A DNA stretch of 32,125 nucleotides from Solirubrobacterales bacterium (lineage in GTDB: Bacteria; Actinomycetota; Thermoleophilia; Solirubrobacterales; Solirubrobacteraceae): NCBI GenBank assembly GCA_027315115.1, contig DAHUYQ010000034.1, forward strand, positions 1-32,125, read 5' to 3'. Made by a program: the position numbers and the translations under genes. The notes beneath the pieces are model-generated. The model did no database searches. It saw nothing but the letters and a program-made list of their open reading frames with translations, and had not been told where the DNA came from. Of the stretch, positions 8,178 through 14,197 are shown piece after piece. Position 1 is the first letter of the stretch, and the number at the start of each line of letters is the position of its first letter.

Positions 8178-9146
8178 CTACCACCAGACGGTGGAGTCGA
8201 GGTTCTCGATCTCGTCCAGGGGCCGCGTGTAGATTCCGCTGGAGAGGTACTTCCAGCCGTCGTCGGCGACCACGAAGACCACGTTGCCCTCGTCCAGCTC
8301 GCCGGCGATCCGCACCGCCACGCGCGCGATCGCGCCACTGGAGACTCCGGCGAAGATCCCCTCCTCGTCCAGCAGCTTGCGCGTCCAGAGGATCGCGTCG
8401 CTGTTGGTGACGAAGATCTTGCGGTCTAGGATCGAGATGTCGATGATCGGAGGGATGAAGCCGTCGTCGAGCGAGCGCAGTCCCTGCACCGGCTCGCCCT
8501 GCATCGGCTCCGCGGCGACGATCTTCACAGCATCCCCGAATGTCTCCTTCAGGCGCCTTCCGTTGCCCATCAGCGTGCCGCCGGTGCCCAGTCCGGCCAC
8601 GAACGCGGAGACCTCGTCGAGCTCCTCGATGATCTCCAGCGCGGTGCCGTTGTAGTGGGCGTTCGGGTTGGCCATGTTGCCGTACTGGTAGGGCATGTAG
8701 TAGCGGCCGTCCTGCGCCATCTGAAGCGCCTTCTCCACGGCGCCGTTGGAGCCCTTGGAGCCCTCGGAGTAGACGATCTGAGCGCCGTACATCTGCAGTA
8801 GCTGCGTGCGCTCGGGCGTGACGTTCTCGGGCATCACGACCTTCAGCGGATAGCCCTTGCGGGAGCAGATCATCGCAAGCGATATGCCCGTGTTGCCCGA
8901 GGTCGGCTCCAGGATGCTCTGGCCCGGCTCGATCGCGCCCTTCTCCTCGGCGTCTTCGATCAGCGCGCGCGCGACCCGGTCCTTGACCGAGCCGGTCGGG
9001 TTGCGCGACTCCAGCTTGGCCCAGATCTTCACGCCGGGCTTGGGCGAGAGCCGCTTGAGCTGCACGAGCGGCGTGTTGCCGATCGACTGCACGATGTCCT
9101 CGTAGCGCCCGCCTGACGCCTTCTGCCGGAGACCTTCGAGAGCCAT
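8178..9146 (-). CDS. cysM: CysM-type cysteine synthase (O-phosphoserine sulfhydrylase)
   Basis: The 322-residue PLP enzyme of the OASS fold has K55 in NPTGSVKDR as the Schiff-base lysine, PTSGNTGISLAM as the substrate loop and GLGTGGTLMG as the phosphate loop. It resembles mycobacterial CysM more than CysK: SRNPTGSVKDR, LLQMYGAQIVYSEG, IFAGVSSGA and a C-terminal extension with VVADDGWKYLSSGIYT. That extension is used in M. tuberculosis CysM to close the active site. That enzyme takes O-phosphoserine and CysO thiocarboxylate instead of acetylserine and sulfide. ATG 9146 lies about 10 bases after a good -10 (TATATT) within the block shared with moeZ. First gene of the cysM-mec-DUF2007 unit. Confidence 0.92.
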   Translation of the reverse strand: MALEGLRQKASGGRYEDIVQSIGNTPLVQLKRLSPKPGVKIWAKLESRNPTGSVKDRVARALIEDAEEKGAIEPGQSILEPTSGNTGISLAMICSRKGYPLKVVMPENVTPERTQLLQMYGAQIVYSEGSKGSNGAVEKALQMAQDGRYYMPYQYGNMANPNAHYNGTALEIIEELDEVSAFVAGLGTGGTLMGNGRRLKETFGDAVKIVAAEPMQGEPVQGLRSLDDGFIPPIIDISILDRKIFVTNSDAILWTRKLLDEEGIFAGVSSGAIARVAVRIAGELDEGNVVFVVADDGWKYLSSGIYTRPLDEIENLDSTVWW

Positions 9147-9165
9147 TACTTCACGGAATATAGCG
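9147..9165 (-). promoter_or_regulatory. cysM promoter block shared with moeZ
   Basis: The top strand reads TACTTCACGGAATATAGCG, matching the block before moeZ (14030-14048) at 18 of 19 positions. Read on the minus strand it holds a -10 element (TATATT, 9162-9157), then CCGTGAAGTA directly before the cysM ATG. Identity downstream of the -10 suggests a regulator site rather than only a promoter. Confidence 0.6.
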
Positions 9166-9203
9166 GGGCTGGGGCCAGGCGCGAAGCGGCCGTCGGCGAC
9201 CCG

Positions 9204-9221
9204 GCTGGCCGTGCGGCCAGC
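9204..9221. promoter_or_regulatory. Inverted repeat in the cysM/GMC oxidoreductase divergent region
   Basis: GCTGGCC (9204-9210) and GGCCAGC (9215-9221) form a perfect 7-bp inverted repeat with GTGC between. It lies just upstream of TAAGAT (9229-9234), a possible -10 for the plus-strand oxidoreductase gene. It could be an operator. No regulator gene is adjacent. Confidence 0.35.
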
Positions 9222-9297
9222 ACGCCTCTAAGATGGCAGCATCGTCCCGCGCTCAGCGGACGTTCGACCGAGCACCTCACGAGGAGGAGTCGCCAGG

Positions 9298-10956
9298 ATG
9301 CAGTCTGCGCAGTACAGCTTCGACCACGATTGGCTGGTCATCGGCTCCGGCTTCGGCGGCAGCGTCTCTGCGCTGCGGCTGGCTCAGAAGGGCTATGACG
9401 TCGGGGTGCTGGAGTGCGGGCAGCGCTTCGCCGACCATGAGCTCCCGAAGTCCACCGGCGACTTCAGGCGCTACTTCTGGCGGCCGAGGCTGGGCATGAA
9501 GGGGATCTTCAGGATCTCCAACTTCAAGGACGTGGCCGTAGTCTCGGGCTGTGGCGTGGGCGGCGGCAGCCTCGGCTACGCGAACACCCTCTACGTGCCG
9601 CCGAAGCCGTTCTTCGAGGACCGCCAGTGGGGCGAGATGCAGGACTGGGAGTCGGCGCTCGCGCCCCACTACGCCGAAGCGCAGCGGATGCTCGGCGTGA
9701 CCATGAACGAGCACGACGATCCGGCCGACCAGCTTCTGCGCGAGCTCGGCGAGGAGCTCGGCGTCGGCGATACCTACAAAAAGACTCCGGTCGGCGTCTA
9801 CTTCGGTGAGCCGGGCAAGACCGTGAGCGACCCGTTCTTCGGCGGAGAGGGCCCCGATCGCACGGGCTGCCAGCTCTGCGGCCGCTGCATGGTCGGCTGC
9901 CCGCACGGCGCCAAGAACACGCTCGTCAAGAACTATCTCTATCTCGCGGAGAAGCACGGCGTCCGGGTGACGCCCGAGCGCACCGTGGTGGACATCAGGC
10001 CGCTCGGCCGCGGCGACGGCAGCGACGGCTACGAGGTCGAAAGCGTGCGCTCAGGCGCCTGGCTCGCCAAGGACCGCCGCGTCCACCGCGCCAGGTCGGT
10101 CGTGATCTCGGCTGGCCCACTGGGCACCAACACGCTCCTGCAGCGCTGCAAGCTCTCAGGCTCGCTGGCCCGCGTCTCCGAGCGCCTGGGCGAGCTCGTG
10201 CGCACCAACAGCGAGGCGATCCTCGCGGTCACCGTCCCCGAGGACTACCGCGACGACCTCGTGCGGCGCGTGGCGATCACCTCCAGCATCTACCCGGACG
10301 CCAACACCCACATCGAGACGGTCACCTACGGCAACGACGGGGACTCGATGCGGCGTCTGTACACGCTTTTGACAGGAGATGGGACGCGCATGACGAGGCC
10401 GCTCAAGCTGCTCGGCCAGGCGCTGACGCACCCCGGCCGCTTCCTCAAGCTGCTGCGGACCAAGAACTGGTCGCGGCGCACGATCATCATCCTCGTGATG
10501 CAGACGCTCGACAACGCGATGGCGCTGCGCCCCAAACGCGGCCCGCTCGGCAGCTTCTGGCTGCAGACCGAACAGGACCCGCAGCGGCCCAACCCCACCT
10601 TCATCCCGGTCGCCAACGAAGCCGCGGAATGGTTCGCCAAGCGCACCGGCGGCATCGCGCAGAGCTCGGTGATGGAGTCGCTGCTGAACATCCCGACCAC
10701 CGCCCACATCCTTGGCGGCGCGGTGATCGGCTCAGACCCGAGCCGCGGCGTCGTGGACGGCCGCCAGAAAGTCTTCGGCTACGAGAACCTGATGGTCTGC
10801 GACGGCTCGGTGATCCCCGCGAACGTGGGCGTGAACCCGAGCCTGACGATCACCGCGCTGGCCGAGCACGCGATGAGCTTCGTGCCGGCGGCGGGAGCGG
10901 CCGGGCAAAGCGGCGAGACGACGGCGGGCGTGGCCGAGCAGAGCATCGCCGGATAG
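9298..10956 (+). CDS. GMC-family oxidoreductase, ChoD/cholesterol-oxidase-like
   Basis: The 552-residue flavoprotein has the FAD motif GSGFGGS at residues 16-22, GCGVGGGSLGYANTLYVPP, and the C-terminal GMC signature HILGGAVIG ... DGSVIPANVGVNPSLTITALAEHAM. The overall pattern matches ChoD-type proteins annotated as cholesterol oxidases in mycobacteria. The true substrate of many of these is unsettled, so a sterol role should not be assumed. Residues 191-201 hold four cysteines as C-x2-C-x2-C-x3-C-P-x-G-A-K-N, a ferredoxin-like pattern. ATG 9298 follows a strong ribosome site (GAGGAGGAG). No signal peptide is evident. Transcribed divergently from cysM, it appears to be a single gene ending at a strong hairpin. 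Confidence 0.82.
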   Translation: MQSAQYSFDHDWLVIGSGFGGSVSALRLAQKGYDVGVLECGQRFADHELPKSTGDFRRYFWRPRLGMKGIFRISNFKDVAVVSGCGVGGGSLGYANTLYVPPKPFFEDRQWGEMQDWESALAPHYAEAQRMLGVTMNEHDDPADQLLRELGEELGVGDTYKKTPVGVYFGEPGKTVSDPFFGGEGPDRTGCQLCGRCMVGCPHGAKNTLVKNYLYLAEKHGVRVTPERTVVDIRPLGRGDGSDGYEVESVRSGAWLAKDRRVHRARSVVISAGPLGTNTLLQRCKLSGSLARVSERLGELVRTNSEAILAVTVPEDYRDDLVRRVAITSSIYPDANTHIETVTYGNDGDSMRRLYTLLTGDGTRMTRPLKLLGQALTHPGRFLKLLRTKNWSRRTIIILVMQTLDNAMALRPKRGPLGSFWLQTEQDPQRPNPTFIPVANEAAEWFAKRTGGIAQSSVMESLLNIPTTAHILGGAVIGSDPSRGVVDGRQKVFGYENLMVCDGSVIPANVGVNPSLTITALAEHAMSFVPAAGAAGQSGETTAGVAEQSIAG

Positions 10957-10957
10957 C

Positions 10958-10989
10958 GCCCCGCACGGCCGCGCGCGGGCGTGCGGGGC
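10958..10989 (+). terminator. Strong hairpin directly after the GMC oxidoreductase
   Basis: GCCCCGCACG (10958-10967) pairs perfectly with CGTGCGGGGC (10980-10989), a 10-bp stem beginning two bases after the TAG at 10954-10956. It has no U-run. It is probably a terminator of the GC-rich actinobacterial kind. Confidence 0.65.
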
Positions 10990-11015
10990 ACGGACGCGCG
11001 CGGGCGGCAACTGAA

Positions 11016-11076
11016 TAGATTCCACCACATTGTGGTGTAAATTCCTCCACTTAGTGGTGGATATGCCACCATATGG
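11016..11076 (+). promoter_or_regulatory. Palindrome-rich operator/promoter of the DUF4143 ATPase
   Basis: Three palindromes lie in 54 bases. CACCACA-T-TGTGGTG (11023-11037) is perfect. A 17-base one at 11044-11060 (CCTCCACT-T-AGTGGTGG) has one mismatched pair. CCATATGG (11069-11076) spans the ATG at 11073. The first two centres are 22 bases apart, about two helical turns. Between them sits TAAATT (11038-11043), a good -10. TAGATT (11016-11021) is a second candidate. The layout suggests a repressor-controlled promoter, perhaps autoregulated. Confidence 0.5.
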
Positions 11077-12335
11077 CTGTGATAGCCCGCAATCAGGAGC
11101 AGCAGGTCCAAGCAGCCTTGGCAGACACGCCCGTCGTGATGCTCACGGGTGCGCGACAGGTCGGCAAGAGCACGCTCGGCGAGCAGATGGCAGCCCGCAT
11201 GCGGGCGCAGGTGGTCTCGCTCGACGATCCCGCGACTCGATCCGCCGCCCGGGAGGACCCGAGCGGCTTCATCGGCAGGCTGCATCTGCCTGCCATGATC
11301 GACGAGGTCCAGCGGGCGCCCGAGCTGGTCTACTCGATCAAGCAGACCGTCGATCGCCTCAGACTCGGCGGAGAGCGTGCCGCCGGCTCCTTCCTGCTGA
11401 CGGGCTCGGCCAGCACGTGGGACACCCTCGAAAGCCCCGAGTCGCTCGCCGGGCGCATCGAGCGCGTCGAGCTGTGGCCGTTCTCCCAGGGCGAGATCGC
11501 CGGCCGCCGCGAGCATTTCATAGACGCTCTCTTCGACGGGGATCCGCCGAGCTACGAAGGCGATCTGCCTCTGAGCCGCGCCCAGATCGCCAAGCTGGTC
11601 GTGCGCGGCGGCTACCCGGAGGCGCAGGCGCGCAGCGAGCCGCGGATGCAGGATTGGTTCTCTCAATACCTCGCGCTCGTGCTGGACCGGGACATCCGCG
11701 ACCTCGCCAACCTGCGACGCCCCGAGGACCTGCTGCGCCTGCTGCGGCTCTGCGCGACCCGCATCGGCAGCCCGACGAACGTGGACGCGATGCTGCGCGA
11801 CCTCGGGATCTCGCTCAGCACCGGCCGCCGCTACTTCGATCTGCTCTGCCGGGTGCACCTGGTGCGCGAGATCCCGGCGTGGGGCGTGAATCTCGCCCGA
11901 GCCGCGGTGCGCAGCCCAAAGCTCGTGATCGTGGACAGCGGCCTGGCGGCCCACCTCGTCGAATGCTCCGCCGATAAGTTCGTGGGCGGACCCGACACGA
12001 GGCCGGGACCGGGGCACCTCTTCGAGAACTTCGTCACGACCGAAATCGTGAAGGCCTCAGCATGGTCCCGCGCCGACGTGAAGGCGTTTCACTGGAGAGA
12101 TCGTAGCGGCCGCGAGGTGGACCTGCTCTTGGAGCGTCGCGACGGGACGATAGTCGCGATCGAGCACAAGCTGAGCGAGGCGGTGGGCGCAGACGATTTC
12201 CGCCACCTGGCGTATCTGCGGAACCAGCTCGGCGACCGCTTCGCAGCCGGGGCGATCGTCCACGCGGGCCGGAGGACGCTGCCCTTCGGCGAGCGCCTCT
12301 GGGCAGTCCCGGTCGCTGCCCTATGGAGCCCGTGA
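11073..12335 (+). CDS. AAA ATPase with C-terminal DUF4143 (PD-(D/E)XK-like) domain
   Basis: The 420-residue protein has Walker A GARQVGKST (residues 26-34), Walker B in LPAMIDEVQRAPEL and a sensor-like FLLTGSAS. A winged-helix-like middle follows, and a C-terminal DUF4143 domain. That domain ends with HWRDRSGREVDLLLERRDG and IVAIEHKLS, which fits the D...ExK core of the PD-(D/E)XK nuclease fold. Proteins of this family are common in accessory regions of bacteria and archaea. Their role is not settled: DNA-binding regulators, defence and toxin-related functions have all been proposed. ATG 11073 matches the conserved opening (IARNQEQQV) and sits at the edge of the palindrome array. It is a single gene flanked by unrelated operons, as expected of a transferred cassette. 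Confidence 0.85.
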   Translation: MAVIARNQEQQVQAALADTPVVMLTGARQVGKSTLGEQMAARMRAQVVSLDDPATRSAAREDPSGFIGRLHLPAMIDEVQRAPELVYSIKQTVDRLRLGGERAAGSFLLTGSASTWDTLESPESLAGRIERVELWPFSQGEIAGRREHFIDALFDGDPPSYEGDLPLSRAQIAKLVVRGGYPEAQARSEPRMQDWFSQYLALVLDRDIRDLANLRRPEDLLRLLRLCATRIGSPTNVDAMLRDLGISLSTGRRYFDLLCRVHLVREIPAWGVNLARAAVRSPKLVIVDSGLAAHLVECSADKFVGGPDTRPGPGHLFENFVTTEIVKASAWSRADVKAFHWRDRSGREVDLLLERRDGTIVAIEHKLSEAVGADDFRHLAYLRNQLGDRFAAGAIVHAGRRTLPFGERLWAVPVAALWSP

Positions 12336-12357
12336 AGCCGGGCCGCGGAGCGTCTCC

Positions 12358-12633
12358 CTAGCGCCCGCCGGCCATCGCCGGCAGGATCACGAGGGTGTCA
12401 GACTCTCCGACCTCTGTGTCCAGCCCGCTGAGCACGCGCACGTCCTCGTCGTTGAGGTAGACGTTGACGTAGCGGTTGAGCTCGCCGTCGTCGGAGAAGA
12501 GCTGGGTCTTGGTCGCCGGATGGGTGGCGACGAGGTCCGCAAGCACCTCGCCGACGTTCGCGCCCACGGCGGTGACCTCCTTCTCGCCACCGACGGAGTT
12601 GCGCAGCACTGGGGGAATCTTGATCGTCGCCAT
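12358..12633 (-). CDS. cysO: CysO-type MoaD/ThiS sulfur carrier protein with a Gly-Gly-Arg tail
   Basis: This 91-residue beta-grasp protein is the sulfur carrier for cysteine synthesis. IKIPPVLRNSVGGEKEV, NRYVNVYLNDEDVRVLSGL and SDTLVILPAMAGG match the pattern of mycobacterial CysO closely, including the C-terminal ILPA-x-AGG. The stop codon comes one residue late, so the protein ends Gly-Gly-Arg (G89-G90-R91). Thiocarboxylation by an E1-like enzyme needs a free C-terminal glycine, so the arginine must be removed first. The JAMM protease Mec is the obvious candidate. ATG 12633 follows AAAGGA. The gene is downstream of moeZ on the same strand, with 181 bases between that contain a large hairpin element, so it may be co-transcribed or have its own promoter. 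Confidence 0.88.
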   Translation of the reverse strand: MATIKIPPVLRNSVGGEKEVTAVGANVGEVLADLVATHPATKTQLFSDDGELNRYVNVYLNDEDVRVLSGLDTEVGESDTLVILPAMAGGR

Positions 12634-12714
12634 CTGTCCTTTGAGGGGTCGTGGTTCGGTGAATGATTAGCAGGCCCTGCAGAGCAGGTAGCCACTGAAG
12701 TCGCAACAACGCTC

Positions 12715-12819
12715 GTTAGCGGTTCGCTGGTCAAGCCAGGCAAGGACGCATCGAGCGTGGCGTACACGGTACGCGAGCGAGCGAGGACGCAGCATGGCGA
12801 AGGCCAGCGAGCCGCTAAC
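12715..12819 (-). repeat. Hairpin repeat element, copy A (between moeZ and cysO)
   Basis: The outer arms are GTTAGCGGTTCGCTGG (12715-12730) and CCAGCGAGCCGCTAAC (12804-12819). They pair over 16 positions with one G-T wobble. The right arm contains the moeZ stop (TAG, 12817-12815). Inside lies the core shared with two other copies: a perfect stem GCGTAC (12760-12765) and GTACGC (12769-12774) with an ACG loop, followed by GAGCGAGCGAGGACGC. As RNA it would be a large structure right after moeZ and before cysO. It could act as terminator, attenuator, RNA-stability element or mobile repeat. Confidence 0.7.
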
Positions 12820-13996
12820 CGGCGGCGGCGCAGAACGCCTCGTAATCGGGAAAGACGCCCATCTCCTCGTCGGTGATCTCGGAGGGATCGCGCGAGCAGA
12901 TCGGGCACTCGGGGTCGCGCCTGACCTTCACCTCGGTGAGCGTCGCGCCCAGGGCGTCGTAGAGCAGCAGCCGCCCGATCGCGGGATCGCCGATCCCGAC
13001 GATCAGCTTGACGACCTCGGTGGCCTGCAGCAGCCCCATCGTGCCGGGCAGCACGCCGAGCACGCCGTTGGCGCCGCAGGAGGGCGCGAGCTCAGCCGGC
13101 GGCGGCTCGCGGAAGAGGCAGCGGTAGCACGGGCCCTCGTAGGGGGCGAAGACCGAGAGCTGGCCGTCGAAGCCGAGGATGGATGCGGAGACGACGGGGA
13201 TCTTCAGGCGCACCGTGGCGTCGTTGAGCAGGTAGCGCGTGGGGAAGTTGTCGACCCCGTCGACGATCACGTCGTACCCCTCGATGATCTCCATGATGTT
13301 CTCGGCGCGCAGCCGGACGGGGTACTTGACGACGTTGACGTCGGGGTTGAGCGCCCTGATCGACTCCTCGGCGGAGTCGACCTTCGGCGTGCCGATGCGC
13401 TGGTTGTTGTGGATCACCTGGCGCTGGAGGTTGGAGAGATCGACGTCGTCGTCGTCGACGATCCCGAGCGTGCCGACGCCCGCCGCCGCGAGATAGAGCG
13501 CAGTCGGCGAGCCGAGGCCGCCGGCGCCCAGCAGCAGTACCTTCGCGTCGAGCAGCTTCTGCTGGCCCTCGGCGCCGATCTCCGGGATCAGCAGGTGCCG
13601 CGAGTAGCGGTCGCGCTGCTCGGCCGAGAGGCTGCGCGGAACCTCGACCTCGTAGCCGCGGTCCTTCCACAGCGTGATCCCGCCGGTCATCGACTTGACG
13701 TTCGCGTAGCCGAGGTCCTCTCGCAGCGTCCGCGCGGCGTAGGCGGAGCGCACGCCCGAGGCGCAGTAGACGATCAGGCTCGTGGTCCGATCGGGCACGG
13801 CGCCCTCGATCCTCTGCTCCAGGTGGCCGCGCGGAATCAGCTTCGCCCCCGGCAGATGCCCGGCGGCCGCCTCTTCGCTGCCGCGCACGTCGATGATCAC
13901 GACGCCCTCGTCGATCAGCTCCTTCACTTCCGAGGGGTCGATCTCCTCGATCTGGCTCTTGATCTGGCGCAGCAGCTCTGCGCTGGAAGTGCTCAT
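12815..13996 (-). CDS. MoeZ/MoeB-like E1 enzyme with an N-terminal rhodanese domain
   Basis: Residues 1-120 are a rhodanese domain (VIIDVRGSEEAAAGHLPGA; active loop YCASGVRS with C78). Residues 125-393 are an E1-like adenylyltransferase: GAGGLGSP, DDDDVDLSNLQRQ, zinc cysteines C290/C293 and C364/C367, and SCGANGVLG with C307. Enzymes of this class adenylate the C-terminal glycine of a MoaD/ThiS/CysO carrier and transfer sulfur from the rhodanese persulfide. CysO encoded next on the strand is the likely client. The domain order is the reverse of MOCS3/MoeZ, where rhodanese is C-terminal. ATG 13996 follows AGGAG and overlaps the stop of an 11-residue leader reading frame. A longer in-frame start at 14149 would add sequence unlike the family. 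Confidence 0.9.
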   Translation of the reverse strand: MSTSSAELLRQIKSQIEEIDPSEVKELIDEGVVIIDVRGSEEAAAGHLPGAKLIPRGHLEQRIEGAVPDRTTSLIVYCASGVRSAYAARTLREDLGYANVKSMTGGITLWKDRGYEVEVPRSLSAEQRDRYSRHLLIPEIGAEGQQKLLDAKVLLLGAGGLGSPTALYLAAAGVGTLGIVDDDDVDLSNLQRQVIHNNQRIGTPKVDSAEESIRALNPDVNVVKYPVRLRAENIMEIIEGYDVIVDGVDNFPTRYLLNDATVRLKIPVVSASILGFDGQLSVFAPYEGPCYRCLFREPPPAELAPSCGANGVLGVLPGTMGLLQATEVVKLIVGIGDPAIGRLLLYDALGATLTEVKVRRDPECPICSRDPSEITDEEMGVFPDYEAFCAAAG

Positions 13997-14028
13997 CTGA
14001 ATACTCCTGAACGACTGTCGGGATTCAT
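13993..14028 (-). CDS. Possible 11-residue leader peptide coupled to the MoeZ-like gene
   Basis: ATG at 14028-14026 opens a frame for MNPDSRSGVFR that ends at TGA 13995-13993. The stop overlaps the start of the E1 gene (ATGA). The ribosome site AGGAG of the main gene lies within it. Its start is about five bases after the expected transcription start, so it would be read almost leaderless and its translation would reach the main start. It has no cysteine run, so classic cysteine attenuation is not supported. It may also be chance. Confidence 0.35.
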   Translation of the reverse strand: MNPDSRSGVFR

Positions 14029-14029
14029 G

Positions 14030-14067
14030 TACTTCACGGAGTATAGCGACCGGACAAAGCTTGCCAA
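14030..14067 (-). promoter_or_regulatory. Promoter of the moeZ-like gene, block shared with cysM
   Basis: On the minus strand, TTGGCA (14067-14062) and TATACT (14045-14040) are 16 bases apart, a good sigma-A promoter. The top-strand block TACTTCACGGAGTATAGCG (14030-14048) matches the cysM promoter at 18 of 19 positions, including the ten bases after the -10. This suggests common control of sulfur-carrier activation and cysteine synthesis. Confidence 0.65.
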
Positions 14068-14170
14068 CCGATGCACGACGAGAAGATTGCGATGTCGAGA
14101 TGCCGCTCTGGAAGCCGGATTTGACCGTGATCGCGACGCGGCCGGGCACCGGTGCGCAGCGGCGCCCTGA

Positions 14171-14194
14171 TATCCTAGCTCGCAGGTAGGGATT
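14171..14194. promoter_or_regulatory. Predicted Rrf2 operator in the rrf2-suf promoter
   Basis: A 24-base near-palindrome with half-sites ATCCTAGCT (14172-14180) and AGGTAGGGATT (14184-14194). It recurs in opposite orientation before sufB (25261-25284), with 20 of 24 bases identical. TATCCT (14171-14176) at its left edge could be the -10. The site ends four bases before the ATG, so bound protein would block initiation. The pattern fits autoregulation by the Rrf2 protein encoded next. Confidence 0.7.
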
Positions 14195-14197
14195 GCG

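Noticed and set aside
12661..12695. Alternative overlapping hairpins CCTGC/GCAGG before cysO, suggestive of an attenuator
   Set aside because: One of the two pairings would need a one-base loop, which RNA cannot form, so a switch is not supported.
14121..14126. TTGACC as a -35 for the rrf2 gene
   Set aside because: No -10 lies 16-18 bases downstream, and the likely -10 (14171-14176) is about 45 bases away.
12794..14170. Long plus-strand frame (458 codons) opposite the moeZ-like gene
   Set aside because: It is the antisense shadow of a clear rhodanese-E1 gene. Its composition is typical of GC-rich antisense frames and it has no motif.
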